A stretch of 8,247 nucleotides of DNA from Thermoplasmata archaeon (GCA_013329495.1 DUKC01000037.1:1-8247), one strand, 5' to 3'. Positions 1-6,200 are shown, counted from the stretch's first letter. The notes: generated by a model from the sequence alone, not told the origin. Numbers and translations: made by a program.

Positions 1-230
1 TCGAAAAGAGCGGTGGCCCGTATAAATAGCAAACGCATACAGAAGGGGGAGAAGGTAGCCTCTGAGAGGGGTTCAGAGAATGAATGAGGACGACAACCGT
101 TGACAGCGGAGAGCAGGGTCGCTTTGAGAGAAGCTGGTTGAACCTCTGCATCTAACCCGTGCGGGGACCGCTTTGTGCCTTACCTCAAAAAAAGGAAGGG
201 GAGAGTTCGGATCCCCATGTTCAAAATGCC

Positions 231-287
231 CGAATCGTGAGAGAGTTACTTGTCTAGCTATGCGATGGAAGTGCTCTAAACGATTCG
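231..287. other. Long hairpin, 8-bp perfect stem with inner 4-bp stem
   Basis: CGAATCGT at 231-238 is exactly complementary to ACGATTCG at 280-287. Inside, after a small 3x2 internal loop, AGAG at 242-245 can pair with CTCT at 274-277, leaving an apical loop of about 28 nt. No T-run follows, so it does not look like an intrinsic terminator. It could be an RNA stem or a protein-binding inverted repeat. The pairing is seen directly; the function is unknown. Confidence 0.4.
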
Positions 288-409
288 ATCGGAATGCATC
301 TGTTTGGAGATTTATGGTTCAAGTTGGGTAGATAAAAAGATACCAGTGAGGTGGGGCATGGGATGTCAAGGGGAAAAGTGGGGACAAAAGATGAGCTGAT
401 GGTCGATTT

Positions 410-449
410 CCATCTGCCGTCACAACATACCATCTGCCGTTATAACATA
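410..449. repeat. Tandem 20-bp direct repeat, two copies
   Basis: Positions 410-429 and 430-449 are head-to-tail copies of CCATCTGCCGTYAYAACATA. They differ at two positions, both C/T (18 of 20 identical). The second copy ends 4 nt before the stop codon of the aldehyde oxidoreductase gene, so on the minus strand the repeats lie in its 3' untranslated region. Slippage duplication or protein binding sites are both possible; no palindrome is evident within the unit. Confidence 0.75.
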
Positions 450-453
450 GTTT

Positions 454-2295
454 CTACTTAGAGGGTTTACCACTATCAATATCCCATCCCATCTCTTTAT
501 AGTAGGCTTTTACCATCTTATCTACATCTATTGTAACGTCTTTTAAAGGCCCTTTTTCTAAGGGTGGCTTTCCGATAGCCCTGCCAGAGAGTTTGATATC
601 TGATGGTCTAATTCCTTCTCTTACGTTAAATGACTGTTTTAAAGTTAGTATGCGTCCCCCTATGGCTAAAATATCGTTTTTGTTAAGATCCCATCCTGTA
701 ATTGAATTTATCCATCCGACTATCGGCGGGATGCTCATTGGTAACGAGAGTGCACATAACCCACAACTGCTGATGACTTCAAAATATTTGCTATAAATCG
801 CGAGCATGAAAGCTTTGTTCATATAATCATCCACCCCCTTATAAGGTGAAAATTCGATAACTGGAAATACCTCTCGAATCGATGAGATTTCTGCTAGTGA
901 TTCGCAAACTAAATGACGCTTTCCAGGTGTGGGATCTGCTTTATAAGAAATGGATAACGTAGGTTCATTTTTTGGATCGTGCATTGGTAATTCTTGATTT
1001 CCAGCAGTAATGGCATATTCCACAGAGCCTTTACCAATATACTGGGATGCTTTTACTACTCCGTCGGCGAGTACGTCACCAAATCCCTCTCTTTTGGCAA
1101 TTTTCTCGGTCATCTCCACTATCGCACCTGTATTTCCCCATTTCAAGTCGACCCCACCTGTATCTGCTTTTGTTATCAATCCCCTTTCGAAACATTCGAT
1201 GGCAAATGCTATAGTACTGCCAGTAGATACAGTATCTAAGCCAGAACGATTACAGATATCATTGAGTTTAATTATAGATTCAAGATCGTCATTTAAACAT
1301 AACGTTCCAAAACTACATACAGTTTCATATTCTGGTTTCTGCCCTTCTTCAATAGCATAAGGACCATCTACAACTTTAACTCTGGCACCACAACCAACTG
1401 GACAATTCTTACAATAGAATTTTCCAACTTCATATTTTTTTAAATTATCACAACCAATTTTCTCACTAGTTAAAAAATCTATGGACCCTGCACCTTCCCA
1501 GTTCTTACAAGGGCTTTCTCCACTTTCGGAATGCATTACGGTACGGGTATTTGTGCCAAACATGCTTAAAATTTCCACTATTGGGTTTTCTCTAAAGGTG
1601 GATAGATACTCTTCTCTAAGCTTGGATATCTGTTCTTTATCATGTATCTGAGGTCTTTTTGATCCCTTAACAACCAACGCTTTCAGATTCTTTGACCCCA
1701 TGACAGCTGCTAAACCAGAGCGGGCAGCAGCTCTCCCTCCATCATTTATTATCGCGGAGATGAGTGAGAGTTTTTCACCGGAGGGACCAATACAAGCAAC
1801 CTTTACATTATTTCCTACTTCTCCTTTTATCATCTTTTCGGTATCTGTGGTATCCTCTCCCCAGATGTGACCCGCATTTCTGATCTCCACTTTACCATCA
1901 TTAACCCACAAATACACAGGACCCTTTGAAATGCCCGTAAAGAAAACACCATCATATCCTGTAGATTTAAGTTCAGGCCCAAAATATCCGCCTCCATTTG
2001 AATCTGCCCAAGTATTGGTCAAGGGCGATTTCCCAACGACAAAATACCTATTGGCGAATGGAATACCTGCACCCTCTAGAAGCCCCGTTGTAAAACCTAG
2101 GATACTTTCCTTGCCAAGCGGATATACGTTAGATTTTTGTCTATCGTAAATTATTTTGATGCCAAGTCCAGATCCGCCTAAGAAATTTCTGTAGAGCCCT
2201 TTATCTACCTGCTCCTCATGGATTTTTTGATTTGAAAGGTCTACAAGAAGGATCTTTCCCATATACCCTTTGGCCATATTTTTTGCTTTGGTCAT
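454..2295 (-). CDS. Aldehyde ferredoxin oxidoreductase (tungsten-pterin family)
   Basis: Predicted cytoplasmic tungsten enzyme that oxidises an aldehyde to a carboxylic acid and passes electrons to ferredoxin. The 613 residues match the family's usual length of about 600. N-terminal tungstopterin domain: GYMGKILLVDL at 10-20, GGSGLG at 40-45, and GRAAARSGLAAVMGSKNLKAL at 187-207 (family hallmark). The 4Fe-4S ligands are Cys295, Cys298 and Cys302 (CxxCxxxC), with Cys514 in GLC as the likely fourth. The two pterin-contact motifs (DxxGLD and DxxGLC in Pyrococcus) read NRSGLD at 349-354 and SSCGLC at 509-514, so the leading Asp is replaced in both. His439 in LPMHDP matches the conserved active-site His region. 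The start is uncertain: no Shine-Dalgarno site precedes Met1, and Met7 or Met12 also fit the usual N-terminus. It is the last gene of the dehydrogenase-kinase-aldolase block and probably takes the aldehyde made there. The substrate is unknown. Confidence 0.95.
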   Translation of the reverse strand: MTKAKNMAKGYMGKILLVDLSNQKIHEEQVDKGLYRNFLGGSGLGIKIIYDRQKSNVYPLGKESILGFTTGLLEGAGIPFANRYFVVGKSPLTNTWADSNGGGYFGPELKSTGYDGVFFTGISKGPVYLWVNDGKVEIRNAGHIWGEDTTDTEKMIKGEVGNNVKVACIGPSGEKLSLISAIINDGGRAAARSGLAAVMGSKNLKALVVKGSKRPQIHDKEQISKLREEYLSTFRENPIVEILSMFGTNTRTVMHSESGESPCKNWEGAGSIDFLTSEKIGCDNLKKYEVGKFYCKNCPVGCGARVKVVDGPYAIEEGQKPEYETVCSFGTLCLNDDLESIIKLNDICNRSGLDTVSTGSTIAFAIECFERGLITKADTGGVDLKWGNTGAIVEMTEKIAKREGFGDVLADGVVKASQYIGKGSVEYAITAGNQELPMHDPKNEPTLSISYKADPTPGKRHLVCESLAEISSIREVFPVIEFSPYKGVDDYMNKAFMLAIYSKYFEVISSCGLCALSLPMSIPPIVGWINSITGWDLNKNDILAIGGRILTLKQSFNVREGIRPSDIKLSGRAIGKPPLEKGPLKDVTIDVDKMVKAYYKEMGWDIDSGKPSK

Positions 2296-2326
2296 AGTTA
2301 TCTCGGGATCTATCTATTTTGGATCA

Positions 2327-2370
2327 TATTCTATTCTATTCTACCTATCTATCTATTCTATTCTATTTTA
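2327..2370. repeat. GAATA/GATA microsatellite between aldolase and oxidoreductase genes
   Basis: Read on the minus strand, the gap between the two genes is almost entirely short-period repeats: GGTAGGTA, several GAATA pentamers, GATAGATA tetramers, then more GAATA units. On the plus strand this appears as TATTC/CTATT runs flanking TATCTATC. It replaces a normal leader, and no Shine-Dalgarno site is visible before the oxidoreductase ATG. Such tracts are prone to slippage, so its length may vary between strains. Confidence 0.75.
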
Positions 2371-2371
2371 C

Positions 2372-3019
2372 CTACCTCATCATCTCAAATATTCCTTGCT
2401 GTAGTTCTACAACTTCTTGTGGAAGATTTCTCGGCTTGCCAAGGATCGACGAGAATATGAATATCTGTGCCACTCTTTCAACCAACTCAGTGTTTTCAAG
2501 TGCATCCTTTAGATTCTTTCCACAGCATAAAGAGCCATGATTTGCCAGAAGAACTGCATTCTTTTCACCGAGTGCTCTCACCGCATTTTCCGCTAATTCT
2601 TCACTACCAGGCATACCGTACTCTGCAACCTCTATCTCACCACCAATTGTCGATACCAGCCCATCAAGGAAAGGAGGTATGGTTTTTCCTAATGATGCGA
2701 TCGCACTTGTGCATATAGCATGGGAATGAACTACTGCCCCCACATCTGGCCTGGCCTTATAAACTCCAATATGCATCCCTGTTTCAATGGATGGGTTACG
2801 GTCTCCTTCCAAGACATTCCCTTCGGAATCCACCACCAAAATGTCATCGATCTCAGTTTTATCGTATTCTACGTGGCTCGGCGTGACTAAGATCCTGTCT
2901 TCACCTGAAATTCTGACACTGATATTCCCAGCTGTACCAATCACAAGATCTTTATGTAGCATCCTTTTACCCGCCTCTATTATTTCCATTTTTATTTTAT
3001 TAATTTCTTTCTCAGCCAT
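2372..3019 (-). CDS. Class II aldolase, L-fuculose-1-phosphate aldolase type
   Basis: Predicted zinc-dependent aldolase cleaving a ketose phosphate to dihydroxyacetone phosphate and a short aldehyde (lactaldehyde in the fuculose-phosphate case). The length is 215 residues, the same as E. coli FucA. The phosphate-binding loop is GTAGNIS (28-34) with TPS at 46-48. The catalytic Glu79 sits in PSIETGMH. The zinc ligands are His98 and His100 (VHSHA) and His161 (ANHG). These correspond to FucA Glu73, His92, His94 and His155 with a constant offset of six, so the active site is complete. The gene starts 13 nt after the kinase stop and has a strong GAGGTGA site. Related archaeal enzymes make lactaldehyde for coenzyme F420 synthesis, and relatives act on deoxyribulose phosphates or in methylthioribose salvage. 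The kinase and oxidoreductase neighbours favour sugar or deoxysugar breakdown here, but the substrate is not settled. Confidence 0.92.
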   Translation of the reverse strand: MAEKEINKIKMEIIEAGKRMLHKDLVIGTAGNISVRISGEDRILVTPSHVEYDKTEIDDILVVDSEGNVLEGDRNPSIETGMHIGVYKARPDVGAVVHSHAICTSAIASLGKTIPPFLDGLVSTIGGEIEVAEYGMPGSEELAENAVRALGEKNAVLLANHGSLCCGKNLKDALENTELVERVAQIFIFSSILGKPRNLPQEVVELQQGIFEMMR

Positions 3020-3023
3020 ATTT

Positions 3024-3030
3024 TCACCTC
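3024..3030 (-). promoter_or_regulatory. Ribosome binding site of the aldolase gene
   Basis: The minus strand reads GAGGTGA, 4 nt before the aldolase ATG. It is a perfect seven-base match to the usual 16S rRNA tail and fixes this start. The same heptamer with the same spacing precedes the SCP2 gene. Confidence 0.8.
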
Positions 3031-3032
3031 TT

Positions 3033-4565
3033 CTATGCCAATTCCGTTATTTCGTTATATAATTTCTTCCATCTTTCATAATGGGAGTTATACTTCTCGT
3101 GTATAACTTTATCTGGCTCAATGATTTTTTCAAACTTCACCATCGACTTTATAGCCTCATCATAGTCCTTATATTTGCCTACACCTATAGCAACGCAAAT
3201 TGCACAACCTAACGATGCACCTTCTTTAACCTTTGGAATGCTGATGGGGATATCAAGTACATCCGCCAATATTCGTGGCCACAATTTGCTTTTAGCCATA
3301 CCACCATTCATACGCGCTCCCTCTACCTTCCTATTTGAGATATCTTCTACTTGGGTCATATTTCCTTTAGTAACAAATGTTAGGTTTTCAATAGTTGCTC
3401 TAATCAAATGTGACATTCCGACAGGTACAGCAGTTAATGGGTTGGCAGGTGGTGGAAATAGGAATATCCCAGGCCTTACGACATGCATCTGCTGTACATT
3501 CATAATATCGGCACCCAGAGAGGCATAGGCATCGCAAGATCCTGGAGGAACTTGGGATGCGAGTTCGTCCATCTGCTCATAAGTGACCGCCGTCCCTTTC
3601 ATAGAGGATCCATAACTGAGTATATTGTCTTTCAACCATTTGTATATCAACCCCGTCATCCCCGCGTTGCTTTCTAAAACCCATTTTCCATGAAGCAAAT
3701 GGCAGCTCGTCCAAATTCTTTCCTTGGAATCGATTATCGGACTGGGAACCACCATTTGGATTTGTGTGTTACTCCCTGCCACTATACCGACATCTCCATC
3801 TTTAATCGCTCCCGACCCAACCAAACTACTTTGTGTGTCTGCTCCTCCGATTATGACGGGGGTGCCTTCTACCAAATTGCATTTCTCGGACGCCTCTTTC
3901 GTTACTGTGCCAATTTGTTCACTGGCCTGGTGCATCTTGGGGAATATATGCCCTGACAATTCAAGTTTTTCAATAATTTCATCGGACCATTTGCATTTAT
4001 GGATATCAAAAACGAGGGAGGACGAGGCATTGGAAGGTTCCGCTGCATACTCGCCAGTTAATTTGAATAGAATCCAATCGCTCAGCATCAGCATACGACT
4101 GATCTTTACATATACCTCTGGTTTTTCTTCTTTAAACCACAACAACTTTGTTGCCGCAGAAAAGAATGGAGGACCCTGCCCCGTAATTTTATAAAGTGCA
4201 TCACCCAATTCTTCTTCTATTATGCCCTGCGTCAACACACCTCGCATGTCCATGTTTGGACCTGCATAGAGCTCTCCCCCATTTGTGTCTAAAAATACCA
4301 ATCCTTCCCTCTGGCTTGTTGCGCTTATACCGATGATCTTATCCTTGGGTATATCCCCCGCCTTCATGGCCTCTTTTATCGTATCGCTCAGGATGTTCCA
4401 AAACAACGCAGGGTCAAATTCCATGCCCAAAGGCTCTACTTCTGGCGGTGAAAAGTAGCGCCACTCCCTATAAGACTGAGAAACTAAGTTACCTTGCGCA
4501 TCGAGGATCACACATCTTCCGGCTCCAGTTCCAGCATCAAGTATTAGGATATATTCGTTCCCCAT
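3033..4565 (-). CDS. FGGY-family sugar kinase, LsrK-like
   Basis: Predicted cytoplasmic ATP-dependent kinase of a sugar or sugar-like substrate. The 510 residues are typical for FGGY kinases with two actin-like domains. Visible motifs: phosphate-1 loop LDAGTGAGR (9-17), substrate region SATSQREG (81-88), DMR at 106-108, SDW at 162-164, GGADTQ (240-245) with likely catalytic base Asp243, GSNTQ (264-268), and the adenosine-motif segment NGGMAKSKLW (420-429) followed by KEGASLGCA (447-455). Stretches such as EWRYFSPPEVEP, GMEFD, QREG, SDW, EPSNA and QVPPGS resemble E. coli autoinducer-2 kinase LsrK more than glycerol kinase or xylulokinase. No Lsr transporter, LsrF or LsrG is in the window, so an autoinducer role is not supported. 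Its ATG lies 1 nt after the dehydrogenase stop, implying translational coupling. It probably supplies the phosphorylated substrate of the aldolase encoded next. Confidence 0.93.
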   Translation of the reverse strand: MGNEYILILDAGTGAGRCVILDAQGNLVSQSYREWRYFSPPEVEPLGMEFDPALFWNILSDTIKEAMKAGDIPKDKIIGISATSQREGLVFLDTNGGELYAGPNMDMRGVLTQGIIEEELGDALYKITGQGPPFFSAATKLLWFKEEKPEVYVKISRMLMLSDWILFKLTGEYAAEPSNASSSLVFDIHKCKWSDEIIEKLELSGHIFPKMHQASEQIGTVTKEASEKCNLVEGTPVIIGGADTQSSLVGSGAIKDGDVGIVAGSNTQIQMVVPSPIIDSKERIWTSCHLLHGKWVLESNAGMTGLIYKWLKDNILSYGSSMKGTAVTYEQMDELASQVPPGSCDAYASLGADIMNVQQMHVVRPGIFLFPPPANPLTAVPVGMSHLIRATIENLTFVTKGNMTQVEDISNRKVEGARMNGGMAKSKLWPRILADVLDIPISIPKVKEGASLGCAICVAIGVGKYKDYDEAIKSMVKFEKIIEPDKVIHEKYNSHYERWKKLYNEITELA

Positions 4566-4566
4566 G

Positions 4567-5580
4567 TTATCTTGCCCTTTTTAGCACTTCTGGGTTTTTA
4601 ATGTGGAGCGGTTCTTCTCCGGTTAAATATCTGGCTATATCCTCGGCAATCATCATGGCCTGATGCCTTACAACATCCACCGTTTGCCCAGCAATGTGGG
4701 GTGTCACGGTGACGTTATCCAACTCTAAGAACCTGTTGTCAGAATCAACTGGCTCAACATCAAATACGTCTAATCCCGCCCCTGCTATTCTGTTGTCTTT
4801 CAATGCTTTATAAAGCGCATCTTCATCAGTTGCAAATGCTCTAGCTGTATTAAAGAAGTACGCAGTGGGTTTCATCAATGCGAATTCCTTCTCACCTATC
4901 ATGCCTTCAGTTTCTGGAGTGACTGAGACGTGCAGAGTTACCAGATCAGATCCTTTCAATAGTGTCTCAAGGTCGACAGCGGTTGCTTCAACTGCTTTTA
5001 ATCTCTCCTCCTTAACATAAGGATCATAGACCAATATCTTTGCTCCAAATCCGTGTCTTAACCTCTGAGCGACTTTGAAACCGACGGCGCCCATCCCGAT
5101 AATCCCGACGTTTTTCCCACCGAGTTCGGGACCGCTAAATCTGATAAGGAAATTTTTGAAATCTTCTTCTGTATTGATAAAAAATTCTCCAGATTTCAAT
5201 ACCCTATCTACCTCGGTGAGATGCCTTATCTGAGCCAACATCAGAGCAATGGTCATATCGGCGACCGCATCTGCATTTCTCCCAGGAGTATAGAATACGG
5301 GTATTCCGTGTTCAGTTGCAGCGTCAACTTCTACGTTTACTGGGTTTGCTCTACATGATCCAATTATTTTTACATCACAGGCTGAAAGAACGTCTTCATC
5401 TACTGTATCCACTTCCACAATAAGTACATCGGCCTTTTCTCTTTTTATCTTGTTTATAAATTCTGATGTGTCCGTATAAATTTTGCCTTTCTCTTTCCAA
5501 CTTTCATATAACACGTCCATGTGTCCTTTTAGTATCTCAAGGCCATCTTCGTGAAATGCCGCCGTTATCAATGCTTTCAT
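4567..5580 (-). CDS. NAD-dependent D-2-hydroxyacid dehydrogenase
   Basis: Predicted soluble dehydrogenase interconverting a 2-hydroxyacid and a 2-oxoacid, in the phosphoglycerate/glyoxylate/lactate dehydrogenase family. The 337 residues cover the catalytic and Rossmann domains only; there is no C-terminal ACT or other regulatory domain, unlike long serine-pathway enzymes. The nucleotide site is GIIGMGAVG (159-167) with Asp186 at the end of the second strand (LVYDPY), which favours NAD over NADP. The catalytic triad is complete: Arg247 in NTARAF, Glu276 in DVFDVEP and His295 in TPHIAG. It is the first gene of the block; the kinase ATG follows 1 nt after its stop. The context suggests it handles a product such as lactate or glycolate, or a phosphorylated sugar acid, rather than serine synthesis (inference). 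Its ATG overlaps the stop of a possible 10-codon leader peptide as ATGA, so initiation may depend on that upstream frame. Confidence 0.9.
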   Translation of the reverse strand: MKALITAAFHEDGLEILKGHMDVLYESWKEKGKIYTDTSEFINKIKREKADVLIVEVDTVDEDVLSACDVKIIGSCRANPVNVEVDAATEHGIPVFYTPGRNADAVADMTIALMLAQIRHLTEVDRVLKSGEFFINTEEDFKNFLIRFSGPELGGKNVGIIGMGAVGFKVAQRLRHGFGAKILVYDPYVKEERLKAVEATAVDLETLLKGSDLVTLHVSVTPETEGMIGEKEFALMKPTAYFFNTARAFATDEDALYKALKDNRIAGAGLDVFDVEPVDSDNRFLELDNVTVTPHIAGQTVDVVRHQAMMIAEDIARYLTGEEPLHIKNPEVLKRAR

Positions 5581-5609
5581 GTCACTTCCACATATAATTC
5601 TTCCATCAT
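5577..5609 (-). CDS. Possible 10-residue leader peptide upstream of the dehydrogenase
   Basis: The strong Shine-Dalgarno sequence before the dehydrogenase does not sit at its ATG. It lies 8 nt before another ATG whose frame reads MMEELYVEVT and stops at TGA, overlapping the dehydrogenase start as ATGA. The dehydrogenase ATG has only a weak GGAAGTG before it. This is the arrangement expected for translational coupling. The peptide has no regulatory codon run, so attenuation by an amino acid is not evident. It may be fortuitous. Confidence 0.35.
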   Translation of the reverse strand: MMEELYVEVT

Positions 5610-5617
5610 CTAGATAG

Positions 5618-5625
5618 CCCCTCCC
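5618..5625 (-). promoter_or_regulatory. Strong Shine-Dalgarno-like sequence upstream of the dehydrogenase
   Basis: The minus strand reads GGGAGGGG, containing the GGAGG core. It is 37 nt from the dehydrogenase ATG, too far to serve it directly, but at the normal distance (8 nt) from the leader-peptide ATG. Confidence 0.45.
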
Positions 5626-5649
5626 ATCGCAAGATTAGATTTTGTCGCA

Positions 5650-5985
5650 TTATAGAATTTTTTGAAGTTTTAGAAGATCTGTCATTGCACCTTTTACCTT
5701 GATTTTACCGGATGTGTAGGCATGCATCGAACTTATACTCTTATTCGCGATTCCTAAAAATGTCTCACTATCCGTAGTAGCGGAGATATCTGGTTTTTCA
5801 ATTTCTTTCTCTTCCATTGATTTTACCTCGCCGTTTACGATTTCGAAGGCAAAAGATGTCCCAAGATCACTAAATGTGAACTGCATGTTCTTGGTAAAAG
5901 TCCCAAATTTCTTTTTTAAGGTCGGGTCTTCAAATTTTGCCTTTACTTCTTCCAACGCCTTGATTACTTCTTCTTTTGTTGCCAT
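5650..5985 (-). CDS. SCP2 sterol-carrier-type lipid-binding protein
   Basis: Small stand-alone SCP2-fold protein, 111 residues, predicted to be cytoplasmic and to bind a lipid or fatty acyl ligand in a hydrophobic pocket. N-terminal amphipathic helix MATKEEVIKALEEVKAKF, central strands FTFSDLGTSFAFEIVNGEV (37-55), DISATTDSETFLGI (66-79), and the typical C-terminal block GKIKVKGAMTDLLKL (93-107). The start is placed at the second available ATG (5985) because GAGGTGA lies 4 nt before it. An upstream in-frame ATG at 6021 would add 12 residues but has no ribosome site. There is no signal peptide and no thiolase or dehydrogenase domain. Relatives are common beside acyl-CoA metabolism genes in archaea and anaerobic bacteria, usually without a proven ligand. 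The next gene starts 40 nt after its stop (70 nt to the dehydrogenase ATG), so co-transcription with the sugar block is possible but unproven. Confidence 0.85.
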   Translation of the reverse strand: MATKEEVIKALEEVKAKFEDPTLKKKFGTFTKNMQFTFSDLGTSFAFEIVNGEVKSMEEKEIEKPDISATTDSETFLGIANKSISSMHAYTSGKIKVKGAMTDLLKLQKIL

Positions 5986-5989
5986 TTTT

Positions 5990-5996
5990 TCACCTC
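5990..5996 (-). promoter_or_regulatory. Ribosome binding site of the SCP2 gene
   Basis: GAGGTGA on the minus strand, 4 nt before the ATG at 5985. It decides the start in favour of the 111-residue form over the 123-residue reading. Confidence 0.8.
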
Positions 5997-6040
5997 TTTT
6001 AAGCCTGTTAAGTTCTAACATCGTCCCTATCCTTAAAACT

Positions 6041-6103
6041 TTCTAAGGTTATGCTATCGTTCTAAGGTTATGCCATGTCACTTTCTAAGGTTGTACTACG
6101 CCA
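6041..6103. repeat. Three imperfect direct repeats of TTCTAAGGTTATGCYATG
   Basis: Copies begin at 6041, 6060 and 6083, sharing the core TTCTAAGGTT followed by a diverging tail (ATGCTATCG, ATGCCATGTCA, GTACTACGCCA). The spacing is 19 and 23 nt. They lie in the spacer upstream of the SCP2 gene, close to where its promoter should be. They may be regulator binding sites or simple slippage products. Confidence 0.65.
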
Positions 6104-6200
6104 CATAAGCCCAGAGCTAGATATCTTTGACCCAGAACTGGATATCTTTGACGGCCCGACCACTATCAGCGAATTCTTTGCTTATTTTTTTGTGTTATAA
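6075..6200 (+). CDS. Possible small plus-strand ORF with two PELDIFD heptads
   Basis: An ATG at 6075 opens a 41-codon frame ending in TAA at 6198-6200. It includes LSKVVLR, two consecutive heptads PELDIFD, and a hydrophobic end (FFAYFFVL). The exact 21-bp repeat preserves the reading frame, whereas the minus strand has a stop in the repeat. AAGGT stands 7 nt before the ATG but is a weak ribosome site. The second repeat set upstream also reads LSKVMLS in a related frame. This could be a remnant or a chance frame in repetitive DNA. Confidence 0.15.
   Translation: MSLSKVVLRHISPELDIFDPELDIFDGPTTISEFFAYFFVL
6110..6151. repeat. Tandem 21-bp direct repeat, two copies
   Basis: Positions 6110-6130 and 6131-6151 are adjacent copies beginning CCCAGARCTRGATATCTTTG and ending in A, with 19 of 21 bases identical. 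Both differences are purine swaps (G/A and A/G). GATATC is a palindrome within each copy. The unit length is a multiple of three and encodes PELDIFD twice on the plus strand. Confidence 0.75.

Larger units (their letters stand above)
1..453. other. Non-coding region with several hairpins, function unknown
   Basis: No convincing protein gene lies here; the open frames are short in all six readings. The stretch looks richer in G and purines than the genes beside it and contains several potential RNA stems: CTCTGA (60-65) with TCAGAG (73-78); CAACC (94-98) plus AGC (105-107) with GCT plus GGTTG (133-140); GGGGA (198-202) with TCCCC (212-216); and a perfect 8-bp pair at 231-238/280-287. This density suggests a structured RNA or the remains of one, but I could not match it to rRNA, RNase P RNA, SRP RNA, tRNA or the domain V signature of a group II intron. 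The strand is undecided. It lies downstream of the oxidoreductase gene and may be an unrelated locus cut by the window edge. Confidence 0.4.

Noticed and set aside
198..216. GTTCGGATCCCC resembling a tRNA T-arm
   Set aside because: The stem partner sits too far upstream for a 7-base T-loop (the loop is 9 nt), and no acceptor, D or anticodon arm can be placed around it.
410..449. Possible CRISPR array
   Set aside because: There are only two copies, head to tail with no spacer, and the neighbouring repeats at 6041-6151 have unrelated units. No cas gene is present.
363..461. Plus-strand 32-codon frame beginning MSRGKVGTKDELMV with GAGGTG upstream
   Set aside because: It is short, runs through the 20-bp tandem repeat (20 is not a multiple of three, so the copies read in different frames) and overlaps the end of the oxidoreductase gene. 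There is no recognisable protein pattern.
1010..1360. Plus-strand open frame of 116 codons inside the oxidoreductase gene
   Set aside because: It is antisense to a gene with clear family motifs, and its translation has the Ser/Pro/Thr-rich look of a shadow frame.
3724..4194. Plus-strand open frame of 156 codons inside the kinase gene
   Set aside because: It is antisense to conserved FGGY kinase motifs and has no recognisable domain or ribosome site.
5649..5658. ATTATAGAAT at the SCP2 stop shared with TTATAGAAT at 6220-6228
   Set aside because: Nine AT-rich shared bases are expected by chance at this scale, and one copy is partly coding.
5986..6021. Twelve-residue N-terminal extension of the SCP2 protein from ATG at 6021
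   Set aside because: GAGGTGA lies inside the extension, 4 nt before the inner ATG, and no ribosome site precedes the outer one. The shorter form also matches the usual SCP2 length.
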